DNA of 64,000 nucleotides from Bacteroidales bacterium UBA5349 (GTDB taxonomy: Bacteria; Bacteroidota; Bacteroidia; Bacteroidales; Tenuifilaceae). Positions 46,298-55,146 of this stretch are shown piece by piece. The notes under the pieces are model-generated. The model was given only the letters and a program-made list of their open reading frames with translations, was not told where the DNA came from and did no database searches. A program made the translations under genes and the position numbers. The first letter of the stretch is position 1; each line of letters opens with the position of its first letter. The stretch is taken from assembly GCA_002410065.1 (NCBI GenBank), contig DHQB01000018.1, positions 1 through 64,000 on the forward strand. Direction: 5' to 3'.

Positions 46298-46945
46298 CTA
46301 TCCACACCGGTAAACTTTCCTATCTCCGCCAGTGCAATCGATCTCCTCGTCAACCTTACTGCTTGGAATATTAATAAATTTAAGGCTTAGGTTCATTAGT
46401 AATTTCAGAAAACGCGATCTAAATGTTATTTCGTGTTCCATATTTCTACGTGAGGTCACATCCCTCATAATGCCCATCACCAAATGCTCACCCGACACAT
46501 CAACAAGCACAGTGCTTAGTTCAATATTCTTTTTTGAACCATCCTTAGCAATAGCCATTACATCATAACGAACAGGCATTGCATTCCCCAATTTACGAGC
46601 TTCATTGATCTCTTGAGCAATTGCTTGGGAACGCGTATCGAGGATTGCATTAAAATCAAAATCATCGTTAACTACTTCATGGTAAGAGTAGCCCTTAATC
46701 TCCTCAAAACGTTTGTTTACGAAGTTAAACCTATGCCCCTTGAGCACAAATACACCATCAAAAGCATTCTCAATTAGCAATCGAAATTTTGTTTCACTTT
46801 GTTCTATGCTATTATTTGCTTGGCCGAGCTGCTCATTAAGAACTTTGTATTGTTCGGTGTGTATTTCTATTTGCTCATCCTTCTCTTTTCTAAGTAGTTC
46901 AATCTGTAACTGCAAAGATTTAAGCAAGGCACTATTCCCTTCCAT
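46298..46945 (-). CDS. PAS-domain N-terminal fragment of the broken hybrid histidine kinase
   Basis: This 215-residue piece starts at a proper ATG with a coiled coil (about 1-50) and a PAS/PAC module (about 50-165; 'LLIENAFDGVFVLKGHRF', 'MGIMRDVTSRRN'). The last ~11 residues ('TGGDRKVYRCG') are a frameshift artefact before a TAG stop. Alone it has no output domain. Confidence 0.65.
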   Translation of the reverse strand: MEGNSALLKSLQLQIELLRKEKDEQIEIHTEQYKVLNEQLGQANNSIEQSETKFRLLIENAFDGVFVLKGHRFNFVNKRFEEIKGYSYHEVVNDDFDFNAILDTRSQAIAQEINEARKLGNAMPVRYDVMAIAKDGSKKNIELSTVLVDVSGEHLVMGIMRDVTSRRNMEHEITFRSRFLKLLMNLSLKFINIPSSKVDEEIDCTGGDRKVYRCG

Positions 46946-47177
46946 ATAGAAATCAGATTATTGAAAGCTAAAAACAAATTAAAGAAAGGCGGATTACTAA
47001 TAATTCAGAGGAACAAAGGCTATTGCAATATAGAAAGTTTTAAACAGATTTCTTTTAAAATTATTCTGCAATTTGGCAAATAGAAGGGAAGACCTAAACC
47101 CTATAATATATAATAGTCAGAATGATCCTATTTAAACTATTTATGGGTTATTGTAAATCTTTTGAAAAAGGGCAAGT

Positions 47178-48680
47178 CTAATCAATTAGCGATTCAAACT
47201 CAACTGATATTGGGTTGCTATTAATAAAATCATACTGGGTAAGCCTGCGCATTTCGTAGTAAAATTGCCAGTAGTTGCGCATTGCCGAAATGTACCTAGT
47301 TTTAGCATTATCCCGTTCAGTTTGTGCAATATTTAGTTCAAGAACATCAATTTTGCCAATTAAAAAACGCTCTTTGGTTACGTTATACCGACTCTGCCCA
47401 ATGTTATCGGCCTTAGCTGCTAGCTGCAGTTGAGCCTCCTGAAGATTGAACTGCATTACCTTCAGAAAAACATCCTGCTCAAAATCGATAATGGATTGCT
47501 CAATATTAGTTTTTACAACCTCCCTGCTCGATTCGGCCATACGCACACCTCCCTTGCCTTTTCCCCAATCGAGTATGGGAATATTTAATCCTATACGAAC
47601 GCCCTGTTGATCAACTGGATCAAGATATACATTTGAGAATTCCTCGGCCTGTTGGGTTAAACCGTATGAAGCAAAAAGGTTTGCATTGAAGCCCCGGTTT
47701 GCCTTGGCTTGGGCCACATTCCTGTCGGACTCAAGCAACGTTCGCTCAAACTGTAACATTCTGGGATTATTCTCCTTAGCCAGCGATAAAACATTATCGT
47801 ACTTAAGCTTTGCTTTTGGAAACGTTTCGGGGATAATTAGCCCAACATCGTACTGATCGTTCATGCCTAAAAACGATTTAAGCTTAAACTTCTTTAGCTG
47901 CAGATCAATTTCGGCCTCGTTTACATCGCCACCAGCATTTAGAAAACTAAGTTCCATCTGCAAAAGTTCGTTCTCCGCTATGGTTCCTATGTTATAGCGT
48001 CCTTTGGCAATCTGGTAAAGCGTATCGGTGTTGGCATAGTTTAATTGGGCCGTTTTTAAGTTTTGCTGGGCAAGTATCAGATCGAAAAAGTAAAGAACTC
48101 CTTCTAAGGCTATCGTCTCGGTAGCTTCAATGTACTTGCGCTTTGCCTCGAGATACTTTAACGGCTCAATCTTGCGCTTCCATTTATAGGCATTAAAACC
48201 AAAAATAGGTTGATCAAACCCTATAATAACGGGTTCCGATTTATAGTTTGACCGAGTGTTATTCCCAAATGCATCGAACCGTTCAAGGGTAGATTGGGCA
48301 AAAATTCTTCCTCCTGTAAGTCCAATATTTTGGTTAAGCAATAGCCCCATTGATAGGGTATTGGTATTTACCTCAAAATACTTGTAATAGCCTTCTTCAG
48401 TCCCTTGGGGAGGGACAAATTCCTGCGTTATAGCTCTTCTAAAATTTGGCAAAGTACCATTCAGCGAAAGGCTAGGCAACAACTCTGCTTTGTAGGTTCG
48501 ATGCTCCCAATAGGCTGCCCTAAATTGGTGTTTTGCCAGTATTGATTGTGGGGAATAATCCCTAGCCATTTGCAATACCTCATCAAGGGTAAAGGCCTTC
48601 GCCATCTGCTGTGCCTTTAACTGTCCAACTATTAGGAATAGGCAGGCGATTAGCAGAACTCTTTGGATTTTTTGATACAT
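47178..48680 (-). CDS. TolC-family outer-membrane efflux protein
   Basis: A 500-residue protein with a signal peptide (about 1-24, 'LLIACLFLIVGQLKAQ'). Two repeats of long coiled helices and short strands follow, typical for TolC: opening 'FTLDEVLQMARDYSP', 'QNLKTAQLNYANTDTLYQIA', and closing 'RYNVTKERFLIGKIDVLELN' with 'QYDFINSNP'. It forms the outer-membrane channel of an export system whose permease and adaptor are encoded just upstream. An earlier ATG at 48728 would overlap the permease by 8 bases but would put 16 residues before the signal peptide, so I prefer 48680. Substrate is unknown. Confidence 0.9.
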   Translation of the reverse strand: MYQKIQRVLLIACLFLIVGQLKAQQMAKAFTLDEVLQMARDYSPQSILAKHQFRAAYWEHRTYKAELLPSLSLNGTLPNFRRAITQEFVPPQGTEEGYYKYFEVNTNTLSMGLLLNQNIGLTGGRIFAQSTLERFDAFGNNTRSNYKSEPVIIGFDQPIFGFNAYKWKRKIEPLKYLEAKRKYIEATETIALEGVLYFFDLILAQQNLKTAQLNYANTDTLYQIAKGRYNIGTIAENELLQMELSFLNAGGDVNEAEIDLQLKKFKLKSFLGMNDQYDVGLIIPETFPKAKLKYDNVLSLAKENNPRMLQFERTLLESDRNVAQAKANRGFNANLFASYGLTQQAEEFSNVYLDPVDQQGVRIGLNIPILDWGKGKGGVRMAESSREVVKTNIEQSIIDFEQDVFLKVMQFNLQEAQLQLAAKADNIGQSRYNVTKERFLIGKIDVLELNIAQTERDNAKTRYISAMRNYWQFYYEMRRLTQYDFINSNPISVEFESLID

Positions 48681-48720
48681 TTTGAATTGCTTTTCAGAAT
48701 TGTTAATGGAAAAAATCAAT

Positions 48721-50085
48721 TTACTCATACCTCAATGACTCGATTGGATCTTTTTCGGCAGCTCTTTTGGCTGGTGACAAGCCGAAAATTACCCCTACAG
48801 CCGCCGAAACGCCAAATGCAACGAACACTGATAGTGGTGAAATAATGGTTAGAATATCTGCAAAGTGATTGATTAAAAATGATAGCAGAATACCAAGCAA
48901 AATTCCTATAAACCCACCTGAAACACTTATAAGAACTGCCTCTGAGAGGAATTGGGCAATAATATCAGCCTTTTTGGCCCCAATGGCTAATCTAGTACCT
49001 ATCTCCTTTATGCGCTCCATAACCGATGCAAACATAATGTTCATAATACCTATTCCACCAACCACTAGGGATATGCTTGCAATGGCTCCAAGCACAATAT
49101 TAAAAATATCCTTGGTGCGCTGTTGCTGCTTTAAGAGAAGTTCGGGTACAATGATCTCAAAATCCTTAACACCTGCATGCCGTCGCATAAGCATTCGGCT
49201 AAGCACATCGGTGGTACTTGGAATATCTGGGGTTTCTTTTACTTGTACTACAATCCTATCGAGTTGATGGTAGTTCTGCGAAGATGCAGATTGAGTTTTG
49301 GCTGGTCCCCCAACCATAACAAACATACCTCTGCCAGAAAAAGACGAAGTTGATTCTAATCGTTTTGCATTCACCAATGCCCTATTCTGATAACGCATTA
49401 GCATGGTTTTTATGGGAATGTAAACGTTGTCATTGTAAACATTAACCCCTGCACTCTCAAAGCCGGTTAATGATATATCCGTTTTCTGAAGCACGCCCAC
49501 TACCTGCAACCAAACATGGCCAAACTTTATGTATTGCCCAACGGGGCTGGTTTTACTGAAAAATTTATTCTTAATATTTGCACCAATTATACATACTGGC
49601 ACACCCTGCTCTTGCTGCATTTCGGTATAAAAACTGCCTTGCTCTAGAGGTAAGTTATAAAGTTCAAAGTAGTCGGGCGATACACCCATAATTTTTGCCG
49701 GCACTCGGAATGCGTCGAACTGAACAAATGAGTTTAGGCTTACCTCAGGGCTTATCCGCTGGACCGAAGGAATAATAAGTTTAATCGCATCCATATCCTG
49801 CAGTGTTAGTCCGGGTGAAAATTTTCGTTTTTGCCGTTCTCCACTGTCTCCTTCCCCTGCTTGATCATCAACCTCCTCAAATATGGGATTTATTACAATG
49901 TTGTTAACCCCTACCATCTCCATCTGTTCGAGTATCTCTTGCTGTGCACCATTACCAATAGCCATCATGCTTATAACAGCACCAACACCAAAAATAATTC
50001 CCAATGCTGTAAGCATCGATTTGAATTTATTGGCCAGTATTGACTCAACGGCAATATTGATATCGTGGATATACCTTTTGTACAT
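48721..50085 (-). CDS. MacB-like ABC transporter permease (no ATPase domain)
   Basis: A 454-residue inner-membrane protein with the MacB/FtsX layout. A first helix near 25-45 ('SMLTALGIIFGVGAVISMMAIG') is followed by a large periplasmic domain (about 50-325) and three C-terminal helices ('ISLVVGGIGIMNIMFASVMERIKEIGTRL'-type segment, then about 380-400 and 420-440). Unlike true MacB it has no N-terminal ATP-binding domain, and no separate ATPase gene is adjacent. The operon order adaptor, permease, TolC suggests tripartite export of a small molecule, peptide or lipid. The ATPase must be supplied from elsewhere or has been lost. Confidence 0.9.
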   Translation of the reverse strand: MYKRYIHDINIAVESILANKFKSMLTALGIIFGVGAVISMMAIGNGAQQEILEQMEMVGVNNIVINPIFEEVDDQAGEGDSGERQKRKFSPGLTLQDMDAIKLIIPSVQRISPEVSLNSFVQFDAFRVPAKIMGVSPDYFELYNLPLEQGSFYTEMQQEQGVPVCIIGANIKNKFFSKTSPVGQYIKFGHVWLQVVGVLQKTDISLTGFESAGVNVYNDNVYIPIKTMLMRYQNRALVNAKRLESTSSFSGRGMFVMVGGPAKTQSASSQNYHQLDRIVVQVKETPDIPSTTDVLSRMLMRRHAGVKDFEIIVPELLLKQQQRTKDIFNIVLGAIASISLVVGGIGIMNIMFASVMERIKEIGTRLAIGAKKADIIAQFLSEAVLISVSGGFIGILLGILLSFLINHFADILTIISPLSVFVAFGVSAAVGVIFGLSPAKRAAEKDPIESLRYE

Positions 50086-50124
50086 AAGTTCTATTTGAAA
50101 TTTCCAAAAGTTATACTAGGGATT

Positions 50125-51492
50125 TTATTGCTGCTTCATTCTCCCAATTCCCTTGGGCATTTGTGCCCTTTGAGCCTGCTGCTCGTTTGCCACTTTGGCT
50201 TCTTCGGTTTTTCGTTTTCGCTCTGCTGCACGTTCCCTAATTTCAGGAATTAACTCCTTCCCAATAATTTGATACTTTTCAACATTTTCGGGTAGGCTTA
50301 AGTATACCTCTTCACCAGCCTCAATGCCCTTTTCTACAATAATATAGTTCTCGTTCTGCTCGCTGGGAAGAATAATCTGCTTTTTCCCCTTAGCGGTATA
50401 AACATAGCTTAGCGAATCGTCAGAGTGAATAGCTTCAAGGGGAACGGAAACCACATCATCAAGTTTCTGGGTAACAATCTGATTGCTTGTGGTCATTGAA
50501 GGTCGAAGAATTGGGTCGTACTCATTTACCCTTATTGTAACCTCAAATACCTTGGCGTCAGTGTTGGGTAGCTGCTCGCCAATGTTGGCCACCTCGGTCA
50601 CCTCGCCTGTGTAATTCTTCTCAGGGAAAGCATCTACTCCCACCCTAACCTGCTGTCCAACCTTTAGCTTGCTAACATCAATCTCATTAACATAGGTTTT
50701 CGATATCATTACAGATAAATCGGGAAGTGTAGCTACGGTTAAATCCCATGGGCTAATGCTTGAACCCACTTTACGTTTTTGTCCACCCCACTCCCTTTCG
50801 TAAATGACCATACCGGGCTTTGGCGCATGCACAACAAACTTTTTAAGCACATCCAGCATCTCCTGTCGCTCGCGCTCCTGCTTAGAGAGGTTTATGGCCA
50901 CCTCACGCATCGATGCTTCGGCCTGCTCCCTCTTTAACTTATAGTTCTGTTTAGCCTGTTGAAAATTACGCTCTGCCCTATCGAGGTTGATTTGAGCTTG
51001 GCGCTGAGTTGCAGGCGGTTCAAATTTGGATTGGTCAACTACAATTTGGCGCTCCTCTAGTTCGAAGCTAAGATTAATAAGTTCATCCCTCAGGCTTCGA
51101 AGCTGCAATGTAGTGTCGAGTTGTGTTTTTAGGTATTGTTGTTGGCTTTTCTCCAGCTCATCGTCTATCTCTTTAAGCCTATTACTAAGTGCACTTCGAT
51201 CGAGTGTGGCAACGTAATCGCCAGAATCAACAACGGTGCCCTCAGGAATTAAATCTTGTATTTTTATCTCAGAAAAGCGGAAACTTCTGCTTTGCCTAAG
51301 TTCGGGGGGCGCTGTAATATCCTCCTTATTCTTAGCCTGTAGTTCACCAGTGATGGTTACCACTATTTCGAATGGGCCTCTCTGGGCTGCAACCTTCTGG
51401 GGTACAACACCCTCTTTACCTGTGGTGCTTAAAATTAGCACTACAATAACAATGGCTAAAACACTTAGCCCAATTATTAACTTTTTATTCAT
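50125..51492 (-). CDS. HlyD/MacA-type periplasmic adaptor protein
   Basis: A 455-residue membrane-fusion protein. One N-terminal anchor helix (about 5-23, 'IIGLSVLAIVIVVLILS') is followed by the half-lipoyl region ('GTVVDSGDYVATLDRSALS'), a long coiled-coil hairpin (about 105-215), the second lipoyl part ('FVVHAPKPGMVIYERE'), and beta-barrel and membrane-proximal domains. The tail is charged ('ERAAERKRKTEEAKVANEQ') and reaches beyond the usual family end. It bridges the inner-membrane permease and TolC encoded downstream (39-base gap to the permease). glmM is 93 bases upstream without a visible terminator between. Confidence 0.9.
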   Translation of the reverse strand: MNKKLIIGLSVLAIVIVVLILSTTGKEGVVPQKVAAQRGPFEIVVTITGELQAKNKEDITAPPELRQSRSFRFSEIKIQDLIPEGTVVDSGDYVATLDRSALSNRLKEIDDELEKSQQQYLKTQLDTTLQLRSLRDELINLSFELEERQIVVDQSKFEPPATQRQAQINLDRAERNFQQAKQNYKLKREQAEASMREVAINLSKQERERQEMLDVLKKFVVHAPKPGMVIYEREWGGQKRKVGSSISPWDLTVATLPDLSVMISKTYVNEIDVSKLKVGQQVRVGVDAFPEKNYTGEVTEVANIGEQLPNTDAKVFEVTIRVNEYDPILRPSMTTSNQIVTQKLDDVVSVPLEAIHSDDSLSYVYTAKGKKQIILPSEQNENYIIVEKGIEAGEEVYLSLPENVEKYQIIGKELIPEIRERAAERKRKTEEAKVANEQQAQRAQMPKGIGRMKQQ

Positions 51493-51585
51493 TTTTGCTT
51501 GATGGTTTATACGATGTAAAAACGAGTCTTTGACTTAACATTGTATCCCTTAGTTTAAAACACTTTTAAAAGATGTGAAAATATT

Positions 51586-52968
51586 TTAAAGATTCTCTAT
51601 TAAATCCATAGCTTGCTTGGCCAGTTCATTGGCTTTTTTATCTGTTTTAGCTTCTGCATAAATTCTGATTATTGGTTCAGTGTTAGATTTACGTAGATGA
51701 ATCCAACCTTCATCAAAATCCACCTTAAGCCCATCAACAGTATTAGTTTTATGATTGATAAAATGCGCTTTTAGCTTATCTAAAACTGCATCGGGATTTG
51801 CGCCCTGCAATAACTCAATTTTATTTTTTGAGATAAAATACTGTGGATATTGTGCTTTCAAGGCTGAGCATGTCAACTTGCTTTTTGCTAAATGAGTAAG
51901 AAATAGGGCAATTCCAACAAGAGCATCGCGCCCATAATGCAATTCGGGGTAAATAACCCCACCATTACCCTCGCCACCAATAACTGCATTGCACTCTTTC
52001 ATCATTGCAACCACATTTACCTCTCCCACTGCCGAGGCAAAATACTGGCCACCATGCTTTTGTGTAACATCGCGCAATGCCGCAGTACTCGAAAGATTTG
52101 AAACGGTATTCCCTGGCGTTTTGCTTAGAACATAATCGGCAACGGCAACAAGCGTGTACTCCTCGCCAAACATGGAGCCGTCTTCACAAACAATGGCCAA
52201 ACGGTCAACGTCGGGATCCACCACAAAGCCCAAATGGGCTTTTTTATCAACAACGGTTGACGAGATTTCTGTTAAATGCTCGGGCAAGGGTTCCGGATTA
52301 TGTGGAAATTCTCCGGTTGGATCGCAGTATAATTCAATAACTTCTTCAACCCCCAATGCATTTAGCAGACGAGGAATAGCAATACCTCCCACCGAATTAA
52401 CACAATCAATGGCAACCCTAAAACCTGCTTCTTGTATGGCCTTTCTATCAACTAATTTCAGCTGTAAAATCTTTTCAATATGCTTATCAACAAAATCGTA
52501 TTCATCGAGTAGCACACCAAGCCCATCAACCTCCGGAAAGGAGAACTCATTATTGTCAGCAATTTGAAGTACACGTTTCCCATCGGCATCGGAAAGGAAT
52601 TCACCTTTTTGGTTAAGCAACTTAAGTGCATTCCACTGTCGTGGGTTATGGCTTGCGGTTATAATTATACCGCCCTGAGCTTGCTCTTCAACTACAGCCA
52701 TTTCAACGGTTGGGGTAGTTGCCAATCCTAAATTAACCACATCAATTCCGCAACCCAAAAGGGTTCCCACTATAAGGCTACTGACCATTTCACCCGAAAT
52801 ACGTGCATCGCGACCAATCACCACTTTTAAGCGTTGCTTAGGGTGTTCTCCTTTTACCCAATGCGCATAAGCTGAGGTAAAAAGGGTAAGATTTAATGGG
52901 TTTAGTCCATCGGTTGAGCTACCGCCAATGGTTCCCCTAATCCCTGAAATCGATTTTATTAATGGCAT
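51586..52968 (-). CDS. glmM: Phosphoglucosamine mutase
   Basis: A 460-residue phosphohexomutase. It shows the active-site phosphoserine loop 'TASHNPRQWNALK', the metal-binding 'DPDVDRLAIV', the sugar-binding 'GGEGNGGVIYPELHYGRD' and the phosphate-binding 'RKSNTEPIIRIYAEA'. GlmM makes glucosamine-1-phosphate for UDP-GlcNAc and thus for peptidoglycan and lipopolysaccharide. The 'GEGNGG' loop fits GlmM rather than phosphomannomutase, but related mutases cannot be fully excluded. It is a single gene or the first gene of the unit with the export system. Confidence 0.88.
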   Translation of the reverse strand: MPLIKSISGIRGTIGGSSTDGLNPLNLTLFTSAYAHWVKGEHPKQRLKVVIGRDARISGEMVSSLIVGTLLGCGIDVVNLGLATTPTVEMAVVEEQAQGGIIITASHNPRQWNALKLLNQKGEFLSDADGKRVLQIADNNEFSFPEVDGLGVLLDEYDFVDKHIEKILQLKLVDRKAIQEAGFRVAIDCVNSVGGIAIPRLLNALGVEEVIELYCDPTGEFPHNPEPLPEHLTEISSTVVDKKAHLGFVVDPDVDRLAIVCEDGSMFGEEYTLVAVADYVLSKTPGNTVSNLSSTAALRDVTQKHGGQYFASAVGEVNVVAMMKECNAVIGGEGNGGVIYPELHYGRDALVGIALFLTHLAKSKLTCSALKAQYPQYFISKNKIELLQGANPDAVLDKLKAHFINHKTNTVDGLKVDFDEGWIHLRKSNTEPIIRIYAEAKTDKKANELAKQAMDLIENL

Positions 52969-53093
52969 TCGCTTATCAATTAGTTAATTTAAACAACAAA
53001 AGTGGCAATATTTTAGGGGAAGAGCAAAGTTATAAACACAAATGTATAAAGTAATTCTTAGGGCTTATCCGCTAATCGAAACAAAGCATCATT

Positions 53094-53133
53094 CAAAAAG
53101 TTAGGGGTATTCCAAAAAAAGGAATATCCCTAA
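53094..53133 (-). terminator. Terminator after the POT-type transporter
   Basis: A 13-bp stem with one G-T pair (53101-53113 with 53121-53133) and an A7/T7 loop. On the minus strand it is followed by CTTTTTG. It lies about 27 bases past the transporter stop codon. Confidence 0.8.
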
Positions 53134-53159
53134 AAATATCATTTTAAAATTACATTGGC

Positions 53160-54455
53160 TTAAACCTTTTTAGGCACTAAAAACTTATTGTAAAATAAAA
53201 GACCAATAATAGTTAGCACACCTATACCACTAAACATGAGCCAAAGCAAGCCTGGGCGACCCATTTGGGTTACAAATCTTACATAGGTAAATGCACCTAA
53301 AACACCACCTATTCCACTTCCAATAACACCGTAAAGGAATGAGTAGCCAAGATAAAGTGCCTTTTTATCGGGCGGAGCAATTAACCCAACGTACGAGATA
53401 AACTTTGGATGAGCGGTCATCTCTCCAATCGAAAATATAATCATACCCGCCATAAATACCCATGCATGGGTTGAAATAGCGAGTACACCCATTCCAAGAG
53501 TTCCAAGAGCAATGCCAACAATCATGGTTGGTAACGCTTTAGTGCTCTTAACAATAAACGATATAACAAACTGGAGTAGAATTATAGTACCCGCATTGAT
53601 AACCGTTACATGCTCTGCTTCAAATTTCCATGTGGGGTTTTCTGTAAAAAGCCTCAGAAACGAATTTACCGAATTATTAACTGGAGTCATATCCATATAT
53701 TCGGTAAGGTACCAAAGCACCGTATCGAACATCTGAAAGTAAAGAATCCAGAACCCCGAGTAAATCACAATCATTACAACAAACCGATAATCCTTAAGCA
53801 CTAAAAGGGCGCCCTTTAGCACCTCTGGAATAGATCTTTTAATTTGGGGCCTTGGTGGCTCCTTATAAACAAATAGGTTAAGCATAAGCAACCAGCCTGT
53901 ACCAACAGCAGCCATAATAAAGATATAGCTATACCCCATCTCCTTTAAATAGGGAACGAAGAAAAGGGGAAAAACAAATGACCCTAAGTTTATTGTCCAA
54001 TAAAAAATCCCAAAACCTAAAGTAGAGTTACTCTCATCGGTAGTTCGGGCAATAGTGCCCGATATAATAGGCTTAAAAAACCCTGCACCCAAAACCATAA
54101 GTATCAAACTGGCAAAAACAAACAGGTAACTTGTGCTAATGCTCGTAAAGAAATACCCCAGGGACATAACAGCGAATGAGAAAACTAGAGTTTTTTTATA
54201 GCCAAACTGATCGGCCAAAGCTCCGCTAAGTATGGGTAAAATATATAGCAATGGGGTAATAACACTTTTTATCACCCCAACGCTTTCCTTTGAAAAACCT
54301 AAACCGCCTTGGCTAACGTCGAGAACAAGGTACACTGAGAGTATTGACATAACTCCGTAATATGAACCCCTCTCGAAAAACTCCATTACGATTACTGTCC
54401 AGAAATTTCGGGGGAACGAGGCTAAACCTTTTTTCTTTGGCTTATTTTCCATCAT
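53160..54455 (-). CDS. POT/PTR2-type MFS transporter
   Basis: A 431-residue membrane protein with about 12 helices. The first helix carries 'VIVMEFFERGSYYGVMSIL', the E-x-x-E-R-x-x-Y-Y-G-like signature of proton-coupled oligopeptide transporters, and 'DQFGYKKTLVFSFAVM' is the MFS loop 2-3 motif. 'FFKPIISGTIARTTDES' and 'GFGIFYWTINLGSFVFP' also fit the POT family. It probably imports di- or tripeptides with protons, but POT relatives move other solutes. It is shorter than the 14-helix bacterial POTs and could lack the two extra helices. It is a single gene ending at a terminator. Confidence 0.85.
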   Translation of the reverse strand: MMENKPKKKGLASFPRNFWTVIVMEFFERGSYYGVMSILSVYLVLDVSQGGLGFSKESVGVIKSVITPLLYILPILSGALADQFGYKKTLVFSFAVMSLGYFFTSISTSYLFVFASLILMVLGAGFFKPIISGTIARTTDESNSTLGFGIFYWTINLGSFVFPLFFVPYLKEMGYSYIFIMAAVGTGWLLMLNLFVYKEPPRPQIKRSIPEVLKGALLVLKDYRFVVMIVIYSGFWILYFQMFDTVLWYLTEYMDMTPVNNSVNSFLRLFTENPTWKFEAEHVTVINAGTIILLQFVISFIVKSTKALPTMIVGIALGTLGMGVLAISTHAWVFMAGMIIFSIGEMTAHPKFISYVGLIAPPDKKALYLGYSFLYGVIGSGIGGVLGAFTYVRFVTQMGRPGLLWLMFSGIGVLTIIGLLFYNKFLVPKKV

Positions 54456-54537
54456 TAAAAATTTATTCTTATTTGAACTCTAATCTTATAAACTCCATAA
54501 TCAATACTTCAACCTTAAATTTATCCAACCAACCCGC

Positions 54538-55146
54538 CTAATTTCCTTCATCAATTCCAATTAGCTTATTCAAAATTGCATAAATGGTTAATCCTGAAAC
54601 TGTTTTTATACCAAGTTTCTTAGTAATATTCTTTCGGTGGGTAATAACTGTGTGTGGGCTGATAAAGTTTTTGTCGGCAATTTCTTTATTAGATAAACCA
54701 AGGGCAACATCCTTAAGTATTTGAGCCTCGCGCTCACTTAATACTTGAACTTGGTGCGCCACATGGGCAACATTAGATGAATTAAGTATTTTCTTAAATT
54801 TTTCATGAACTGTACTTTTGCTGTCGCTAAGCAAAACTATTTCGGAGAAAAAAGACTTTAATTCAATGGGGATATCTTTTACATCCTTAGTAACTACAAT
54901 AATTACTACCCTTTCATGCTTTGTTTTTAATCTCTTAAATGAAAACTGGCTCGTTTCGTCAAGCAAATCAGAGCTTATAACAAGTACGTCGACATAATTG
55001 CTTGTACCCGTAACTAACTTGGTAATACTTTTTGTTAGTTCCAACTCGCCAATAACAGAGGCATTAGGCAACTCGTTAATTACATTAACCAATCCCTTGC
55101 GCACCAAAAAAACAGGCTCAGCAACAATAAATTTGGTTTTACTCAT
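54538..55146 (-). CDS. LuxR/NarL-type regulator with degenerate receiver domain
   Basis: A 202-residue DNA-binding protein. The C-terminal part (about 136-195) is a LuxR helix-turn-helix: 'LSEREAQILKDVALGLSNKE' followed by 'HTVITHRKNITKKLG'. The N-terminal ~120 residues have a receiver-like layout but lack its acidic pocket: the start reads 'FIVAEPVFLVRKGLVNVI' where receivers have paired acidic residues, and the 'VLVISSDLLDE' segment has no clear phospho-Asp context. It probably does not respond to a kinase in the usual way. Its start overlaps the end of the upstream hemerythrin-type gene by 8 bases, so the two are made together. I infer a shared role in sensing oxygen, nitric oxide or iron. 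Confidence 0.85.
   Translation of the reverse strand: MSKTKFIVAEPVFLVRKGLVNVINELPNASVIGELELTKSITKLVTGTSNYVDVLVISSDLLDETSQFSFKRLKTKHERVVIIVVTKDVKDIPIELKSFFSEIVLLSDSKSTVHEKFKKILNSSNVAHVAHQVQVLSEREAQILKDVALGLSNKEIADKNFISPHTVITHRKNITKKLGIKTVSGLTIYAILNKLIGIDEGN

Larger units (their letters stand above)
44784..46945 (-). pseudogene. Frameshifted PAS-GAF hybrid histidine kinase
   Basis: One kinase gene is broken into pieces. Reading the minus strand from ATG 46945: a coiled coil and a PAS domain, then a GAF domain, then HisKA, HATPase and a receiver domain. Near 46337-46340 the frame gains one base (or loses two), and near 46286-46289 it loses one T in a T-run. Between these, only the shifted frame reads a good GAF start ('ALAEIGKFTGVDRVY'), while the original frame hits TAG at 46298-46300. 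A third lost base near 45940-45942 ends the GAF part just before 'KSRYEESL' of the kinase. Correcting all three gives 2,163 bases, exactly 721 codons. No other stops occur. This is either a recent pseudogene or homopolymer sequencing error. Confidence 0.85.
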
